Shown here: positions 1-7,787 of the stretch, piece by piece | Layout of the letters: each line of letters starts with the position of its first letter | Position numbering within the stretch: position 1 is the stretch's first letter | Source of the DNA: Fulvivirga lutea | Lineage (GTDB): Bacteria > Bacteroidota > Bacteroidia > Cytophagales > Cyclobacteriaceae | Direction of reading: 5' to 3' | DNA length: 64,000 bases | Assembly (NCBI RefSeq): GCF_017068455.1 | Contig: NZ_CP070608.1 | Span: 482,501 to 546,500, forward strand | The notes under the pieces: model-generated | Database searches by the model: none | What the model was told of the DNA's origin: nothing | Seen by the model: the letters and a program-made list of their open reading frames with translations, nothing else | Translations under genes and position numbers: made by a program

Positions 1-102
1 TTTCTAACCCCTCCTTCCAACACCTCAAACCCCTTTCTTCTAAAGAGGACTGCAAAGGTAACACCTTATACATTACCCGCAACTATTTAGAAGAAAATAA
101 AT

Positions 103-615
103 TTATTTCTTTGGCTTTTTGTAAAGTGGCACTGTGCTACAAGGCTCACCGTACATAATACTGGAAGCAACTGGCCTCAATAATTTTGTAATCTCTACAT
201 ATGCATTATTGGGCACAGGGTATTTACTGCAGCCTTTAACAACTACTCTGGCATCTACAAAATCATTAATATTAACCTGACGTAACGCTTGATTGAAGAG
301 GTAAATGCTTAAATCTTTTTCACCACCCAAAACTATGTTTTTGGCATAAGGCTCCAGCGCAATAGTAACTAGCATGTAAGCCCATGTTGGTATTATAGCG
401 TCAGCAGAACAATGTACGGCTACATTTTTATCTTTATACTGACTCCAATCATGCTCTTTAACAAACTGCCTAAATTCTTTTTCCTTTAATATCATTTCCT
501 GAAAAAGCCAATCTTTTAGATCTAGCAATTTAGATTCAGATGTATCAAAATAATCTTCCAGGTTAAAGGTTATTAATCCGCTATTAGCAACTCTATTTAC
601 AATTTCTTCTTGCAT
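103..615 (-). CDS. DUF2480 family protein
   Basis: This 170-residue soluble protein has no signal peptide or membrane segment. It matches, from memory of the family, the DUF2480 proteins found across Bacteroidota, whose function is not known. Visible features are an acidic N-terminal half, a run NVAVHCSADAIIPTWAYML near residues 65-83 and a C-terminal part with GCSKYPVP and YGEPCSTVPLYKKPKK. It is the last gene of the rpmH-rnpA-protease-tsaB series, starting 13 bp after tsaB ends, so it is probably cotranscribed. The two spaced cysteines in the C-terminal half could bind a metal, but that is a guess. Confidence 0.75.
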   Translation of the reverse strand: MQEEIVNRVANSGLITFNLEDYFDTSESKLLDLKDWLFQEMILKEKEFRQFVKEHDWSQYKDKNVAVHCSADAIIPTWAYMLVTIALEPYAKNIVLGGEKDLSIYLFNQALRQVNINDFVDARVVVKGCSKYPVPNNAYVEITKLLRPVASSIMYGEPCSTVPLYKKPKK

Positions 616-628
616 ATTTTGATGAACA

Positions 629-1306
629 CTAAAGCATCGATTTTGGTTTGGTTGCCTTGAACTCTTTTAAATAAAAGGGTTCAAAATAAGCAACATCTTC
701 AAACACGTTATTCTGAAATTTTTCAAATGCTAAGGATCCAATATATTCTGCGTCTGGATAAACAGAATCAATAAAGAGTGCATTAAGGCTTTTAGTAATT
801 TCCCGGAATTTTTTAGCCCCATCTCCAAAAAAGATTACTTTATTATTTTGAAGATGATCAGCAAAAGAGTTTTCATCTAAAATAACCGGTGATATTGGGT
901 TTAAAACATGAAGGTCGGAAGTAAAAACAGAGGCATATACTTCCATTCTTCTTGCGTCTAACATTGGACAAAGTAAATGCTTATGAATATTGATAACGCC
1001 TTTGGCCATAGCTGTAAGTGTTTCTACTGAAATGAGAGGTATATCCAAAGCATAACATAATCCCTTAGCTGTAGAAGTGCCTATTCTTAACCCTGTATAT
1101 GAACCTGGCCCTTTGGAAACGGCAACTGCTGACAAATCTTTTAAAGAAATATTAACAAGGTTAATAAGGTTATGTATGGCCTCATTTAAAACAGAAGAGT
1201 GGCTCTGTCCCTTTTGAATTGAAATCTTACCGATTAGCATATCATCAGCATGCAATGCAACTGAACATATTGGGGTAGCTGTTTCTATACTCAGAATTAT
1301 GCTCAT
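629..1306 (-). CDS. tsaB: tRNA threonylcarbamoyladenosine biosynthesis protein TsaB
   Basis: TsaB is the inactive ASKHA-fold partner of TsaD in the cytoplasmic complex that makes the t6A37 modification on ANN-decoding tRNAs. The 225-residue length is normal for TsaB and too short for TsaD. The start MSIILSIETAT gives the first phosphate-loop strand, and the hallmark KGPGSYTGLRIG lies at residues 65-76. The HxxxH metal motif of TsaD is absent, as expected. Its ATG overlaps the stop of the upstream S41 protease by 4 bp (ATGA), which points to translational coupling. Confidence is high. Confidence 0.93.
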   Translation of the reverse strand: MSIILSIETATPICSVALHADDMLIGKISIQKGQSHSSVLNEAIHNLINLVNISLKDLSAVAVSKGPGSYTGLRIGTSTAKGLCYALDIPLISVETLTAMAKGVINIHKHLLCPMLDARRMEVYASVFTSDLHVLNPISPVILDENSFADHLQNNKVIFFGDGAKKFREITKSLNALFIDSVYPDAEYIGSLAFEKFQNNVFEDVAYFEPFYLKEFKATKPKSML

Positions 1307-2943
1307 TTTTTTGTTAGAGTATAGTTGTATTTATCCGGATTCTGCAATCTAGATTTTGCCGTTAAAATAACTTGATCGTCAACTATCGCTCTTTTAATAG
1401 CACCTTTACCAAGCTCATTACGAAGTGCTATCTCTTTCTCTAGCTCTTTCTTGATTTGATTTTTATGGATGATAATATCCCTGTTTTTATTAAGTCCAAC
1501 ATCTGATTTCAATTTTTGAATATCTGATTTAATATCATTGAAGTATTTTTCATTCTTTGAATTCGCTATCAACTCATTTAATTCATCTTCTACATTCGTT
1601 GAATACTGAAGCTTCATGTTATCTATCCATTCTCTGAATTTAGTATACTCTTCTTCACTTAAGATGTAATCTTGCTTACCAGTATTTTGACTGACATATT
1701 TATTTGCGTAATGAAATATAAAGGCTTCTGAAATTAATTCAATTGTAATAGCAGAGTAAGTATCCCCTTTAACTTTTACATCCGGTTTCAACCCCCCTCC
1801 ATCATACACAATTCTTCCTGCCCTAGTTCTAAATTCCAATTTAAGTGAATCGGGTGTTTTTACAGCCTCACCATTTTCATCTCTATGAACATAATCAAGG
1901 GCTTGAATACATCTGCCACTTGGAATGTAGTATTTGGCCGTTGTAATTTTTACCTGACCCCCATAAGATAATGGACGAGTTGTTTGCACCAACCCTTTAC
2001 CAAATGTTTGGCCCCCCACTAAAATACCTCTGTCGTAGTCTTGAATTACTCCCGCCACAATTTCTGATGCTGATGCGCTTTCTCCATTAATTAGAACTGC
2101 TAGTGGAATATCTTCATCGATTGAGTTATTCAATGTTTTATACTTGCGGTTCCATTCTTCAATTTTACCTTTCGTTTCAACTACAAGCTTATTTTTGGGA
2201 ATAAAAACATTCGTAACGTTTACTGCTTCACTTAATAAACCTCCAGGGTTATTTCTTAAATCAAGAATTAAAGATTTTGCCCCAATAGATTTTAAATTTT
2301 TCAATGCCTCCTCTACTTCTTTTCCGGCACCTGAGGTAAAATCCTCTAAGTAGATATAGCCAACATGATCATCAACCATACCATAATAGGGCACATTATT
2401 AACCTTGATTTTTTCGCGCTGAACTGTAAAGGATAGAGTGTCTTTATTACCGACTCTTAGCGCCTTAATTTCGGCTCCTGTTCGTGGTCTTCCCTTCAAT
2501 AAATTACTAATCTTTTCAACAGTGGCATTCTTAACTAATTCTTCATTTATTTTAACAATGCGATCTCCGACCTTAAGACCTGCCCGATGTGCTGCAAATC
2601 CTTCATAGAGCATGGAAATATAAATGCCGCTATCTAAGGAGCTAATCTGGGCGCCAATTCCAGCATATTCTCCGGTTGTAGTAGTTCTAAATGATTCAAC
2701 TTCTTTTTGCGGAATATAATTAGTGTACGGATCTAATGACTCTAACATACCATCAACAGCTACATTTAGTAATTCTTCAGGGTCTGTTTCGTCTACATAA
2801 AATTTATCTACTTCCCTGAAAAGAGATGCGAATGTGTCTATGTTTTTAGCTATTAAAAAATATCTATCCTCTACTTGAATAAGTGCGGTTAGCAAAACCG
2901 AAATGATTATGAGTGAACCTATTATGTATTTTTTCTTACTCAT
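1303..2943 (-). CDS. S41 family C-terminal processing peptidase (CtpA-like) with PDZ domain
   Basis: A serine protease that trims C-termini of exported proteins. An N-terminal hydrophobic helix (residues 7-22) acts as a signal anchor, so the enzyme sits in the periplasm. A PDZ domain covers about residues 90-165 (GIGAQI, AGLKVGDRIVKIN). The peptidase core follows, with DLRNNPGG near 228-235, the catalytic serine in SASASE (289-294) and the catalytic lysine in TFGKGLVQ (Lys316). The C-terminal 140 residues are charged and helical, as in the Bacteroidota members of about 550 residues. Its start overlaps the 3' end of rnpA by 8 bp, placing it in the rpmH-rnpA operon. Confidence 0.93.
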   Translation of the reverse strand: MSKKKYIIGSLIIISVLLTALIQVEDRYFLIAKNIDTFASLFREVDKFYVDETDPEELLNVAVDGMLESLDPYTNYIPQKEVESFRTTTTGEYAGIGAQISSLDSGIYISMLYEGFAAHRAGLKVGDRIVKINEELVKNATVEKISNLLKGRPRTGAEIKALRVGNKDTLSFTVQREKIKVNNVPYYGMVDDHVGYIYLEDFTSGAGKEVEEALKNLKSIGAKSLILDLRNNPGGLLSEAVNVTNVFIPKNKLVVETKGKIEEWNRKYKTLNNSIDEDIPLAVLINGESASASEIVAGVIQDYDRGILVGGQTFGKGLVQTTRPLSYGGQVKITTAKYYIPSGRCIQALDYVHRDENGEAVKTPDSLKLEFRTRAGRIVYDGGGLKPDVKVKGDTYSAITIELISEAFIFHYANKYVSQNTGKQDYILSEEEYTKFREWIDNMKLQYSTNVEDELNELIANSKNEKYFNDIKSDIQKLKSDVGLNKNRDIIIHKNQIKKELEKEIALRNELGKGAIKRAIVDDQVILTAKSRLQNPDKYNYTLTKK

Positions 2944-3310
2944 TTATTGATTCTCGCACTAACTTTTGGATTGATGATAAAACGGCTCTTTCTATCGGAT
3001 CGTACGTTACTAATTTTTTAGCCGTATAAATATAACCAATAAGAAATTTGTTGTTATTCAATAAAAGATGTTTGTGATTGCGATAAGCTTCTCGAGTTCT
3101 TCTTTTCAGCTTATTTCTTTCCACCGCCTTCTTGAATATTTTCTTTGGAACAGAAACCAGCATCTGATTAGTTTCCACTTCGCTGGAAACAGAATAATAA
3201 ACCTTAAATGGGGGTAAATAAAAATAGGAGCCCTTGCTGAAGAGCTCCTCTATTAATTTTTTCTTATGAAGCCTTTCGGCTTTTTTAAAGGTTTTTTTCA
3301 TTTTCGGCAA
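2936..3310 (-). CDS. rnpA: Ribonuclease P protein component
   Basis: The basic protein cofactor of RNase P, which matures the 5' ends of tRNAs. The 124-residue length and high Lys/Arg content fit. The family motif RNKLKRRTREAYR lies near residues 65-77. It begins LKKAERL-like with KKAERLHKKKLIEELFSKG, which aligns with the usual start of RnpA, so the ATG at 3310 is plausible. The gene follows rpmH in the standard rpmH-rnpA order after a 48-bp gap and overlaps the S41 protease gene by 8 bp. Confidence 0.95.
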   Translation of the reverse strand: MPKMKKTFKKAERLHKKKLIEELFSKGSYFYLPPFKVYYSVSSEVETNQMLVSVPKKIFKKAVERNKLKRRTREAYRNHKHLLLNNNKFLIGYIYTAKKLVTYDPIERAVLSSIQKLVRESINE

Positions 3311-3358
3311 CTAACGTTTATGCCGAGATGAAGTAATCAACCTCTGCTTTTAAACAGT

Positions 3359-3514
3359 TTATTTGTGCGACTTTTCGCTAGAAACAGTAAGCTTCTTTCT
3401 TCCCTTAGCTCTTCTTCTAGCTAATACTGCTCTTCCGTTCGGAGTAGACATTCTTTCTCTGAACCCGTGCTTATTTTTTCTTTTTCTCTGCGATGGTTGA
3501 AATGTTCTCTTCAT
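3359..3514 (-). CDS. rpmH: 50S ribosomal protein L34
   Basis: A 51-residue basic protein beginning [20 protein letters not shown] and ending in SSEKSHK. It has the L34 signature [11 protein letters not shown]...HGFR.RM.T..GR.VL..RR.KGRKKL almost residue for residue. The protein belongs to the 50S subunit. It is the first gene of the rpmH-rnpA-protease-tsaB-DUF2480 operon and has a good promoter just upstream on the same strand. Confidence 0.97.
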   Translation of the reverse strand: MKRTFQPSQRKRKNKHGFRERMSTPNGRAVLARRRAKGRKKLTVSSEKSHK

Positions 3515-3574
3515 CTTCTTATAATTTAACCTTTTTAAAAGGCTCTAATTCCACATTCGATTTTTAATGGGGTG

Positions 3575-3605
3575 CAAAGATAATTAGCTTTTTATTAATT
3601 GCAAA
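3575..3605 (-). promoter_or_regulatory. Bacteroidota-type promoter of rpmH operon
   Basis: Read on the minus strand, TTTG (3602-3605) is followed by exactly 19 bases and then TATCTTTG (3575-3582). This is a perfect match to the TTTG-N19-TAnnTTTG housekeeping promoter known from Bacteroidota. It lies about 60 bp upstream of the rpmH ATG. Confidence 0.75.
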
Positions 3606-3638
3606 TAAGAATATATTTTTGTTTACTACAATTCCACT

Positions 3639-5342
3639 ATGAAATACTCTATAAAACCTGAATCGCCATTATCACATATTCTCATTATTGAATTAGAGTT
3701 ACAGATAACTCAAAATTCAATGATTGATTTTAAACTTCCAATTTGGAGGCCTGGAAGATACGAAGCTGCAAATTACTCAAAGAATATACAGAAAATAGCT
3801 TTTGAGGATGAAGATGGTAATGTTTTAAGCTATCAAAAGAAGAATGCAAGTACTTGGAGCATTTCTGCACCAAAAGGAAAAGTGAAAGCAAGGTACAGGT
3901 ATTTCGCATATCAAATGGATGCTGGCAATTCCTTTTATAATGAAGATCAGCTATACATCAATTTTGTGAACTGCATACTTTATTCTGAACAGCACTTAGA
4001 AGAAGAATGTATAGTTACTATAGAATTACCTTCGGATTACAAACTAGCTTGTGGCCTCAATAAACGAGGTGACAATTTAATTGCAGAAAATTATCATGAC
4101 CTAGCGGATAGTCCTTTAATTGCAAGCACAACATTACAGTGCTGGAATTATGATGTTAACGGTTTGCCCTTTGCTATTTGGTTTCAAGGAAATCATAATT
4201 TAGAGAAAGATAAAGTGGTATCAGACTTCAAAAAATTCTCTGAATATCAGGTGAATGTTATGGGTGATTTTCCTAGAAAAGAATATCATTTTTTGAATCA
4301 AATTACATCCTACAAGCATTATCATGGAGTAGAACATGGGAACTCTACTGTTATATGCATTGGGCCTGGAAATGAATTGGCTAAGCCTAACCTGTATAGC
4401 GAGTTTGCTGGTGTAAGTTCTCATGAACTCTTTCATGCGTGGAATATTCTGAAAATACGGCCGAAAGAAATGATGCCCTACGACTTTGGCAAGCCTCCCG
4501 TTTTCCCAACTGGTTTCGTGGCTGAAGGGTTTACAACTTACTATGGAGATTTATTTCTTGTTCAATCTGGCGTATTTGACTACGAATGGTATTTCAATGA
4601 ACTGAATACCCTGTTTCAGCGCCATTTTCATAACGGAGGACGACTAAATAATTCTGTGGTAGATTCTTCACTTGACTTATGGGTAGATGGGTATCAAGTA
4701 GGCGCCCCTAATAAAAAGAGTTCTATTTATGTGGAAGGAGCAATGGTGGCACTTACACTTGACCTTATGATAAGGACAAAATTCAGCAGTGAAAAAAGCC
4801 TAAATAATGTGATGAGGGTTCTGTGGAATGATTATGCAAAGAAGAATATAGGCTATAGTATTGATGATATTCAGAAGATTAGTGAAGATGTATATGAAGA
4901 ATCTTTGGAGCAGTATTTTCAGGATTACGTTTATGGAGTAAAGGATAAGACAACATTAATTTCTGATTTATTAAAAGAATTAGGCTGTGAATTATCTGTA
5001 AAGCCTAATCAAAATTTTCTTGAAGGCTGCCTTGGATTAAAAACTACAGAGCAAGATGGGGCTTTGGTTGTAATGTCTATTGAAGAAAAATCATTGGGAG
5101 AACAATTCTTTTCATTTAAGGACAAGATAAAGAAGATTAACAATGAAAATGTTTCGAAGGAATCAATAAAAGAGTTGAAACCTGGTACTTATAAATTTTT
5201 AGTGGAGAGACAAAATGAAGAGATTGAGTTTGAAATAAATGCTACAGATAGTTCTTATTTGAAAGTGCGGAAAATTGAGAAACTAAAAAATCCTTCCGCA
5301 AAGCAGAAGGATTTATTTGAGAATTGGCTAAACCTTTCTTAA
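3639..5342 (+). CDS. M61 family glycyl aminopeptidase-like metallopeptidase with PDZ domain
   Basis: A 567-residue zinc peptidase of family M61. The N-terminal beta domain covers roughly residues 1-170, and the catalytic domain holds the zinc motif HELFHAWN (His262, Glu263, His266), with the downstream glutamate in VAEGFTTYYGD (Glu296) as third ligand. A C-terminal PDZ-like segment (about 455-540: KIKKINNENVSKESIKELKPGTYKFLV) follows. No signal peptide is seen at MKYSIKPESPLSH, so it is likely cytoplasmic or exported by another route. Its stop overlaps the stop of the convergent adenosine kinase gene by 4 bp, and its 3' coding end contains that gene's apparent terminator. Confidence 0.9.
   Translation: MKYSIKPESPLSHILIIELELQITQNSMIDFKLPIWRPGRYEAANYSKNIQKIAFEDEDGNVLSYQKKNASTWSISAPKGKVKARYRYFAYQMDAGNSFYNEDQLYINFVNCILYSEQHLEEECIVTIELPSDYKLACGLNKRGDNLIAENYHDLADSPLIASTTLQCWNYDVNGLPFAIWFQGNHNLEKDKVVSDFKKFSEYQVNVMGDFPRKEYHFLNQITSYKHYHGVEHGNSTVICIGPGNELAKPNLYSEFAGVSSHELFHAWNILKIRPKEMMPYDFGKPPVFPTGFVAEGFTTYYGDLFLVQSGVFDYEWYFNELNTLFQRHFHNGGRLNNSVVDSSLDLWVDGYQVGAPNKKSSIYVEGAMVALTLDLMIRTKFSSEKSLNNVMRVLWNDYAKKNIGYSIDDIQKISEDVYEESLEQYFQDYVYGVKDKTTLISDLLKELGCELSVKPNQNFLEGCLGLKTTEQDGALVVMSIEEKSLGEQFFSFKDKIKKINNENVSKESIKELKPGTYKFLVERQNEEIEFEINATDSSYLKVRKIEKLKNPSAKQKDLFENWLNLS
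5284..5314 (-). terminator. Intrinsic terminator of adenosine kinase, inside M61 gene
   Basis: On the minus strand AAATCCTTC (5306-5314) pairs with GAAGGATTT (5288-5296) around a 9-base loop and is followed by a run of T. It sits about 25-55 bp past the adenosine kinase stop, within the last codons of the convergent M61 gene. Confidence 0.65.
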
Positions 5343-6334
5343 GGATTTAAATGCTTAAATACTTCTTTTGCCTCATGCCATTCCAAACGAGGGCCAAATT
5401 TTGAAACAACCTTAGATGAAGCCAAACTGGCCAATTTACCAGCATCAGCATATGAATGGCCGTTGGTTATTCCATAAAGGAATGCTCCTGCGAACATATC
5501 GCCTGCGCCATTTGTATCTATTGCTGAAACTTTATATGGTTCAATATCTATATAGGTATCACCATCAAAAATCATAGCGCCATTGGCACCTTGTGTGATG
5601 GCAAACCTTTTAGCTACTTTTTTTAATTCTTCTCTCGCCTCATCCAAACTATCTTTTCCAGTGAATAGCATAGCCTCTTCTTCGTTACAGAAAAGTAAAT
5701 CCACACTTGCCCCTACAATTTCTTCCATCTGTGGTTTGAAATATTTTACCATACTTGGGTCAGAAAATGTCATGGCAACTTTAACTCCATTTTCCTCTGC
5801 TAACTTTTTAGCATATTTCATGGCCTCTTGCCCGGATTCTCCCGGAACTAAATAACCCTCCATGTAGAGATATTTAGAATCTTTCAGCGCAGCCTCGTTT
5901 ACCTGATCTTTAGAGAAAGTAGATGTTATACCAAGAAAAGTATTCATTGTTCTATTGGCATCCGGGGTTGTCATTACCAAGCATTTGCCAGTAATTCCTG
6001 CTGGGGCTTTTTCAAAGATTAGTGTCGTATCAACTCCATTTTCTTTTAAATCATCCAAGTAAAATTTACCCATATCATCTTGAGCTACTTTACAGGAATA
6101 ATAACTTTTCCCACCAAACTGACTCACAGCTATGATAGAGTTTGCGGCAGACCCACCGCATTGCATATTACTAGTAGGTAAATGTATCGCATTCACCAGC
6201 TCATGCTGTCTGGCCTCATCTACAAGAGTCATTAACCCTTTTTCAACGTTAAACTCCTTTAAAAAATCGTCCTGAACTTCAGTTACTATATCTACCAAGG
6301 CATTGCCGATGCCATAAACGTCATACTTCTTCAT
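5339..6334 (-). CDS. Adenosine kinase (PfkB family sugar kinase)
   Basis: A 331-residue ribokinase-fold kinase. The N-terminal YGIGNALVDIV strand and GGSAANSI (about residues 61-68) form the substrate site, and DTNGAGDMFAGAFLYG near residues 271-286 is the PfkB signature with the catalytic aspartate in the anion hole. Bacteroidota proteins of this type are normally annotated as adenosine kinase, which makes AMP from adenosine in purine salvage; other nucleoside or sugar substrates cannot be excluded. A TATCTTTG -7 element lies at 6359-6366 on the same strand. Confidence 0.85.
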   Translation of the reverse strand: MKKYDVYGIGNALVDIVTEVQDDFLKEFNVEKGLMTLVDEARQHELVNAIHLPTSNMQCGGSAANSIIAVSQFGGKSYYSCKVAQDDMGKFYLDDLKENGVDTTLIFEKAPAGITGKCLVMTTPDANRTMNTFLGITSTFSKDQVNEAALKDSKYLYMEGYLVPGESGQEAMKYAKKLAEENGVKVAMTFSDPSMVKYFKPQMEEIVGASVDLLFCNEEEAMLFTGKDSLDEAREELKKVAKRFAITQGANGAMIFDGDTYIDIEPYKVSAIDTNGAGDMFAGAFLYGITNGHSYADAGKLASLASSKVVSKFGPRLEWHEAKEVFKHLNP

Positions 6335-6401
6335 TTTCTAATATTAAAAATTGAGGCGCAAAGATAGGTTTGTTCGTCAACTAATGAAATGAAAACCATA
6401 G

Positions 6402-7283
6402 TTATGGCTTTGTAAGGCCGATTGATTTAGCTCGATTTGGATAATCAGTTATGAGGCCGTTAACCCCCAAACCAACAAGCTTTTTCATATCATCGATTTC
6501 ATTCACAGTCCAAGGTATCACTTTCATTCCCAATTGATGAATTGCTTGGATTGAATTTTTACCTATCAACTTATAATAAGGACTGTAAATTTCCGGAGTA
6601 AAACCAAGTTCCTTTATATTGGCTTTGGGTGTCCTTATATTTTCTATTAGAACTGCTAACTGAACTTCCGGGTACTTATCATTCCAATATCGTAATGTTC
6701 TGAAATCAAAAGATTGGATAGTTACCCGCTCCCAAGGCAGGTATTCATCAATTAACTGGTAAACAATATCAGAAAATTCAGAAAACGGAGGATGATATTT
6801 ATTATCCCCTTCCTCCGTACTTTTTATTTCGATATTGTAATTGATTTGTTTATGAGTAACACCTTTTGAATGCCTTTCGGCCAATTTAATTACTTCAGCT
6901 AGTAGTGGTTTTGAAACTTCCATTTTCACTTGTTCAGGGAAACGCCCATTACCCATGGAGCCACAATCGAAGTCTTTGATCTCATAATAAGTGAGATTGT
7001 AAATGTTATACTTCTCTTTATCATCAGTAAGTTTTTGTCCTTCTTTATTCATGCATATTTCATGTGACATCCAAGGCTCATGCGAGACTAGTACCTGTTT
7101 ATCTTTTGTAATCACAACATCGAGTTCCAAAGTAGTAACTCCCTGATCCATAGCATATAAAAAAGCCGGAATGGTATTTTCAGGCATTATGCCTCTTGCG
7201 CCACGATGTCCTTGAATATCAATGCTTTGACTCATTGTAGTATGAAAAAACAATATTGAAAATAGTAGTGCTGGAATTCTCAT
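6402..7283 (-). CDS. Secreted glycerophosphodiester phosphodiesterase
   Basis: A GDPD-family TIM-barrel enzyme of 293 residues that splits glycerophosphodiesters into glycerol 3-phosphate and an alcohol. A signal peptide covers residues 1-18 (MRIPALLFSILFFHTTMS). The catalytic motif HRGARGIMPENTIPAF begins near residue 26, followed by ELDVVITKDKQVLVSHEP with the metal-binding Glu/Asp and the second His. The C-terminal GVNGLITDYPNRA is typical. It should act in the periplasm on phospholipid head groups. The gene appears monocistronic. Confidence 0.92.
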   Translation of the reverse strand: MRIPALLFSILFFHTTMSQSIDIQGHRGARGIMPENTIPAFLYAMDQGVTTLELDVVITKDKQVLVSHEPWMSHEICMNKEGQKLTDDKEKYNIYNLTYYEIKDFDCGSMGNGRFPEQVKMEVSKPLLAEVIKLAERHSKGVTHKQINYNIEIKSTEEGDNKYHPPFSEFSDIVYQLIDEYLPWERVTIQSFDFRTLRYWNDKYPEVQLAVLIENIRTPKANIKELGFTPEIYSPYYKLIGKNSIQAIHQLGMKVIPWTVNEIDDMKKLVGLGVNGLITDYPNRAKSIGLTKP

Positions 7284-7291
7284 TCAAATAA

Positions 7292-7322
7292 ACGTTTCGG
7301 TAAATCTAAACTAACGAAACGT
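7292..7322. repeat. 8-bp inverted repeat upstream of the GDPD gene
   Basis: ACGTTTCG (7292-7299) and CGAAACGT (7315-7322) form a perfect inverted repeat with a 15-bp spacer, starting 9 bp upstream of the GDPD start codon. It could be an operator or an mRNA leader hairpin. No factor can be named. Confidence 0.4.
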
Positions 7323-7361
7323 GAAGCATGAATTTTTGAGATTAATCTTTTATTAAAGAAG

Positions 7362-7418
7362 TGGGATATACTGGATTCGAACCAGTGACCTCTGCCCTGT
7401 CAAGGCAGCGCTCCCAGC
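7362..7418 (-). pseudogene. tRNA-Val(GAC), 3' 57 nt of an interrupted gene
   Basis: On the minus strand this stretch begins GCTGGGAGC and holds the end of the D-arm, the whole anticodon arm (CTGCC-TTGACAG-GGCAG, anticodon GAC), variable loop, T-arm (ACTGG-TTCGAAT-CCAGT) and the acceptor strand ATATCCC plus discriminator A. The 5' 18 nt are missing here but lie 127 bp upstream at 7546-7563. Joining both gives a perfect 75-nt tRNA. No CCA is encoded. Confidence 0.8.
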
Positions 7419-7426
7419 CTGCAATG

Positions 7427-7501
7427 TAGGAAGTACCGGATTCGAACCGGTGACCCCCGCCCTGTCAAGGCGATGCTCTAAACCAACTGAGCTAACTTCC
7501 T
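7427..7501 (-). tRNA. tRNA-Val(GAC), complete, lying inside another tRNA-Val
   Basis: A 75-nt cloverleaf on the minus strand: acceptor AGGAAGT/ACTTCCT (7 pairs, discriminator A), D-arm GCTC/GAGC, anticodon arm TCGCC-TTGACAG-GGCGG with anticodon GAC, variable loop GGGTC and T-arm ACCGG-TTCGAAT-CCGGT. GAC reads valine GUC/GUU codons. CCA is not encoded. An A1-U72 first pair is unusual but the stem is fully paired; starting one base later would give a U-U mismatch. It sits in a 127-bp segment that interrupts the D-loop of a second tRNA-Val(GAC). Confidence 0.88.
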
Positions 7502-7525
7502 ATAAATTTCGGCTGGCAGGTAAAC

Positions 7526-7545
7526 CCTGTCTGCCGACAGGCAGG
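7526..7545. repeat. 20-bp hairpin element in the tRNA insertion
   Basis: CCTGTCTGCCGACAGGCAGG folds into an 8-bp stem (one G-T pair) with a CCGA loop. It directly borders the 5' fragment of the interrupted tRNA-Val. Short C/G-rich hairpins of this kind recur between genes in many Bacteroidota, so it may be a dispersed repeat; copies outside this window cannot be checked here. Confidence 0.5.
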
Positions 7546-7563
7546 CAACTGAGCTAATATCCC
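7546..7563 (-). pseudogene. tRNA-Val(GAC), 5' 18 nt of an interrupted gene
   Basis: On the minus strand GGGATATTAGCTCAGTTG is the acceptor strand, positions 8-9, the first D-stem strand and the start of the D-loop. GGGATAT pairs perfectly with ATATCCC at the end of the 3' fragment (7362-7418). The break falls after AGTTG in the D-loop. Confidence 0.75.
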
Positions 7564-7594
7564 TTTAATACCTTGAAGTTAAAAAATTGGGCAT

Positions 7595-7625
7595 AAAAAA
7601 AGACAGTCCTTTAACTGTCTTTTTT
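7595..7625. terminator. Bidirectional-looking intrinsic terminator in the tRNA cluster
   Basis: AAAAAAGACAGT and ACTGTCTTTTTT form a 12-bp stem around a 6-base loop, with A and T runs on both sides. It stands between the Val(TAC) gene and the interrupted Val(GAC) locus, so it may insulate the two. Confidence 0.7.
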
Positions 7626-7673
7626 GTGTTCGAACCTTAGGTCCACATCTATTTCTTGGTTCGATGTATTGTA

Positions 7674-7707
7674 AAATAAAAAAGGCTATCAATATTTGAT
7701 AGCCTTT
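7674..7707 (-). terminator. Intrinsic terminator of tRNA-Val(TAC)
   Basis: On the minus strand, starting 6 bp after the tRNA, AAAGGCTATCAA pairs with TTGATAGCCTTT (12 bp, 3-base loop) followed by a T-rich run. This is a clear Rho-independent terminator. Confidence 0.8.
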
Positions 7708-7712
7708 GAATG

Positions 7713-7787
7713 TGGGCGCTGAGGGATTCGAACCCCCGACCCCCTCGGTGTAAACGAGGTGCTCTGAACCAACTGAGCTAAGCGCCC
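7713..7787 (-). tRNA. tRNA-Val(TAC)
   Basis: A canonical 75-nt cloverleaf on the minus strand: acceptor GGGCGCT/AGCGCCC with discriminator A, D-arm GCTC/GAGC, anticodon arm CCTCG-TTTACAC-CGAGG with anticodon TAC (reads GUA/GUG), T-arm GGGGG-TTCGAAT-CCCTC. CCA is not encoded. An intrinsic terminator follows directly. Confidence 0.95.

Noticed and set aside
7626-7673. tRNA remnant suggested by GGTTCGAAC on the minus strand at about 7630-7638
   Set aside because: No matching T-stem, acceptor or anticodon arm could be drawn around it.
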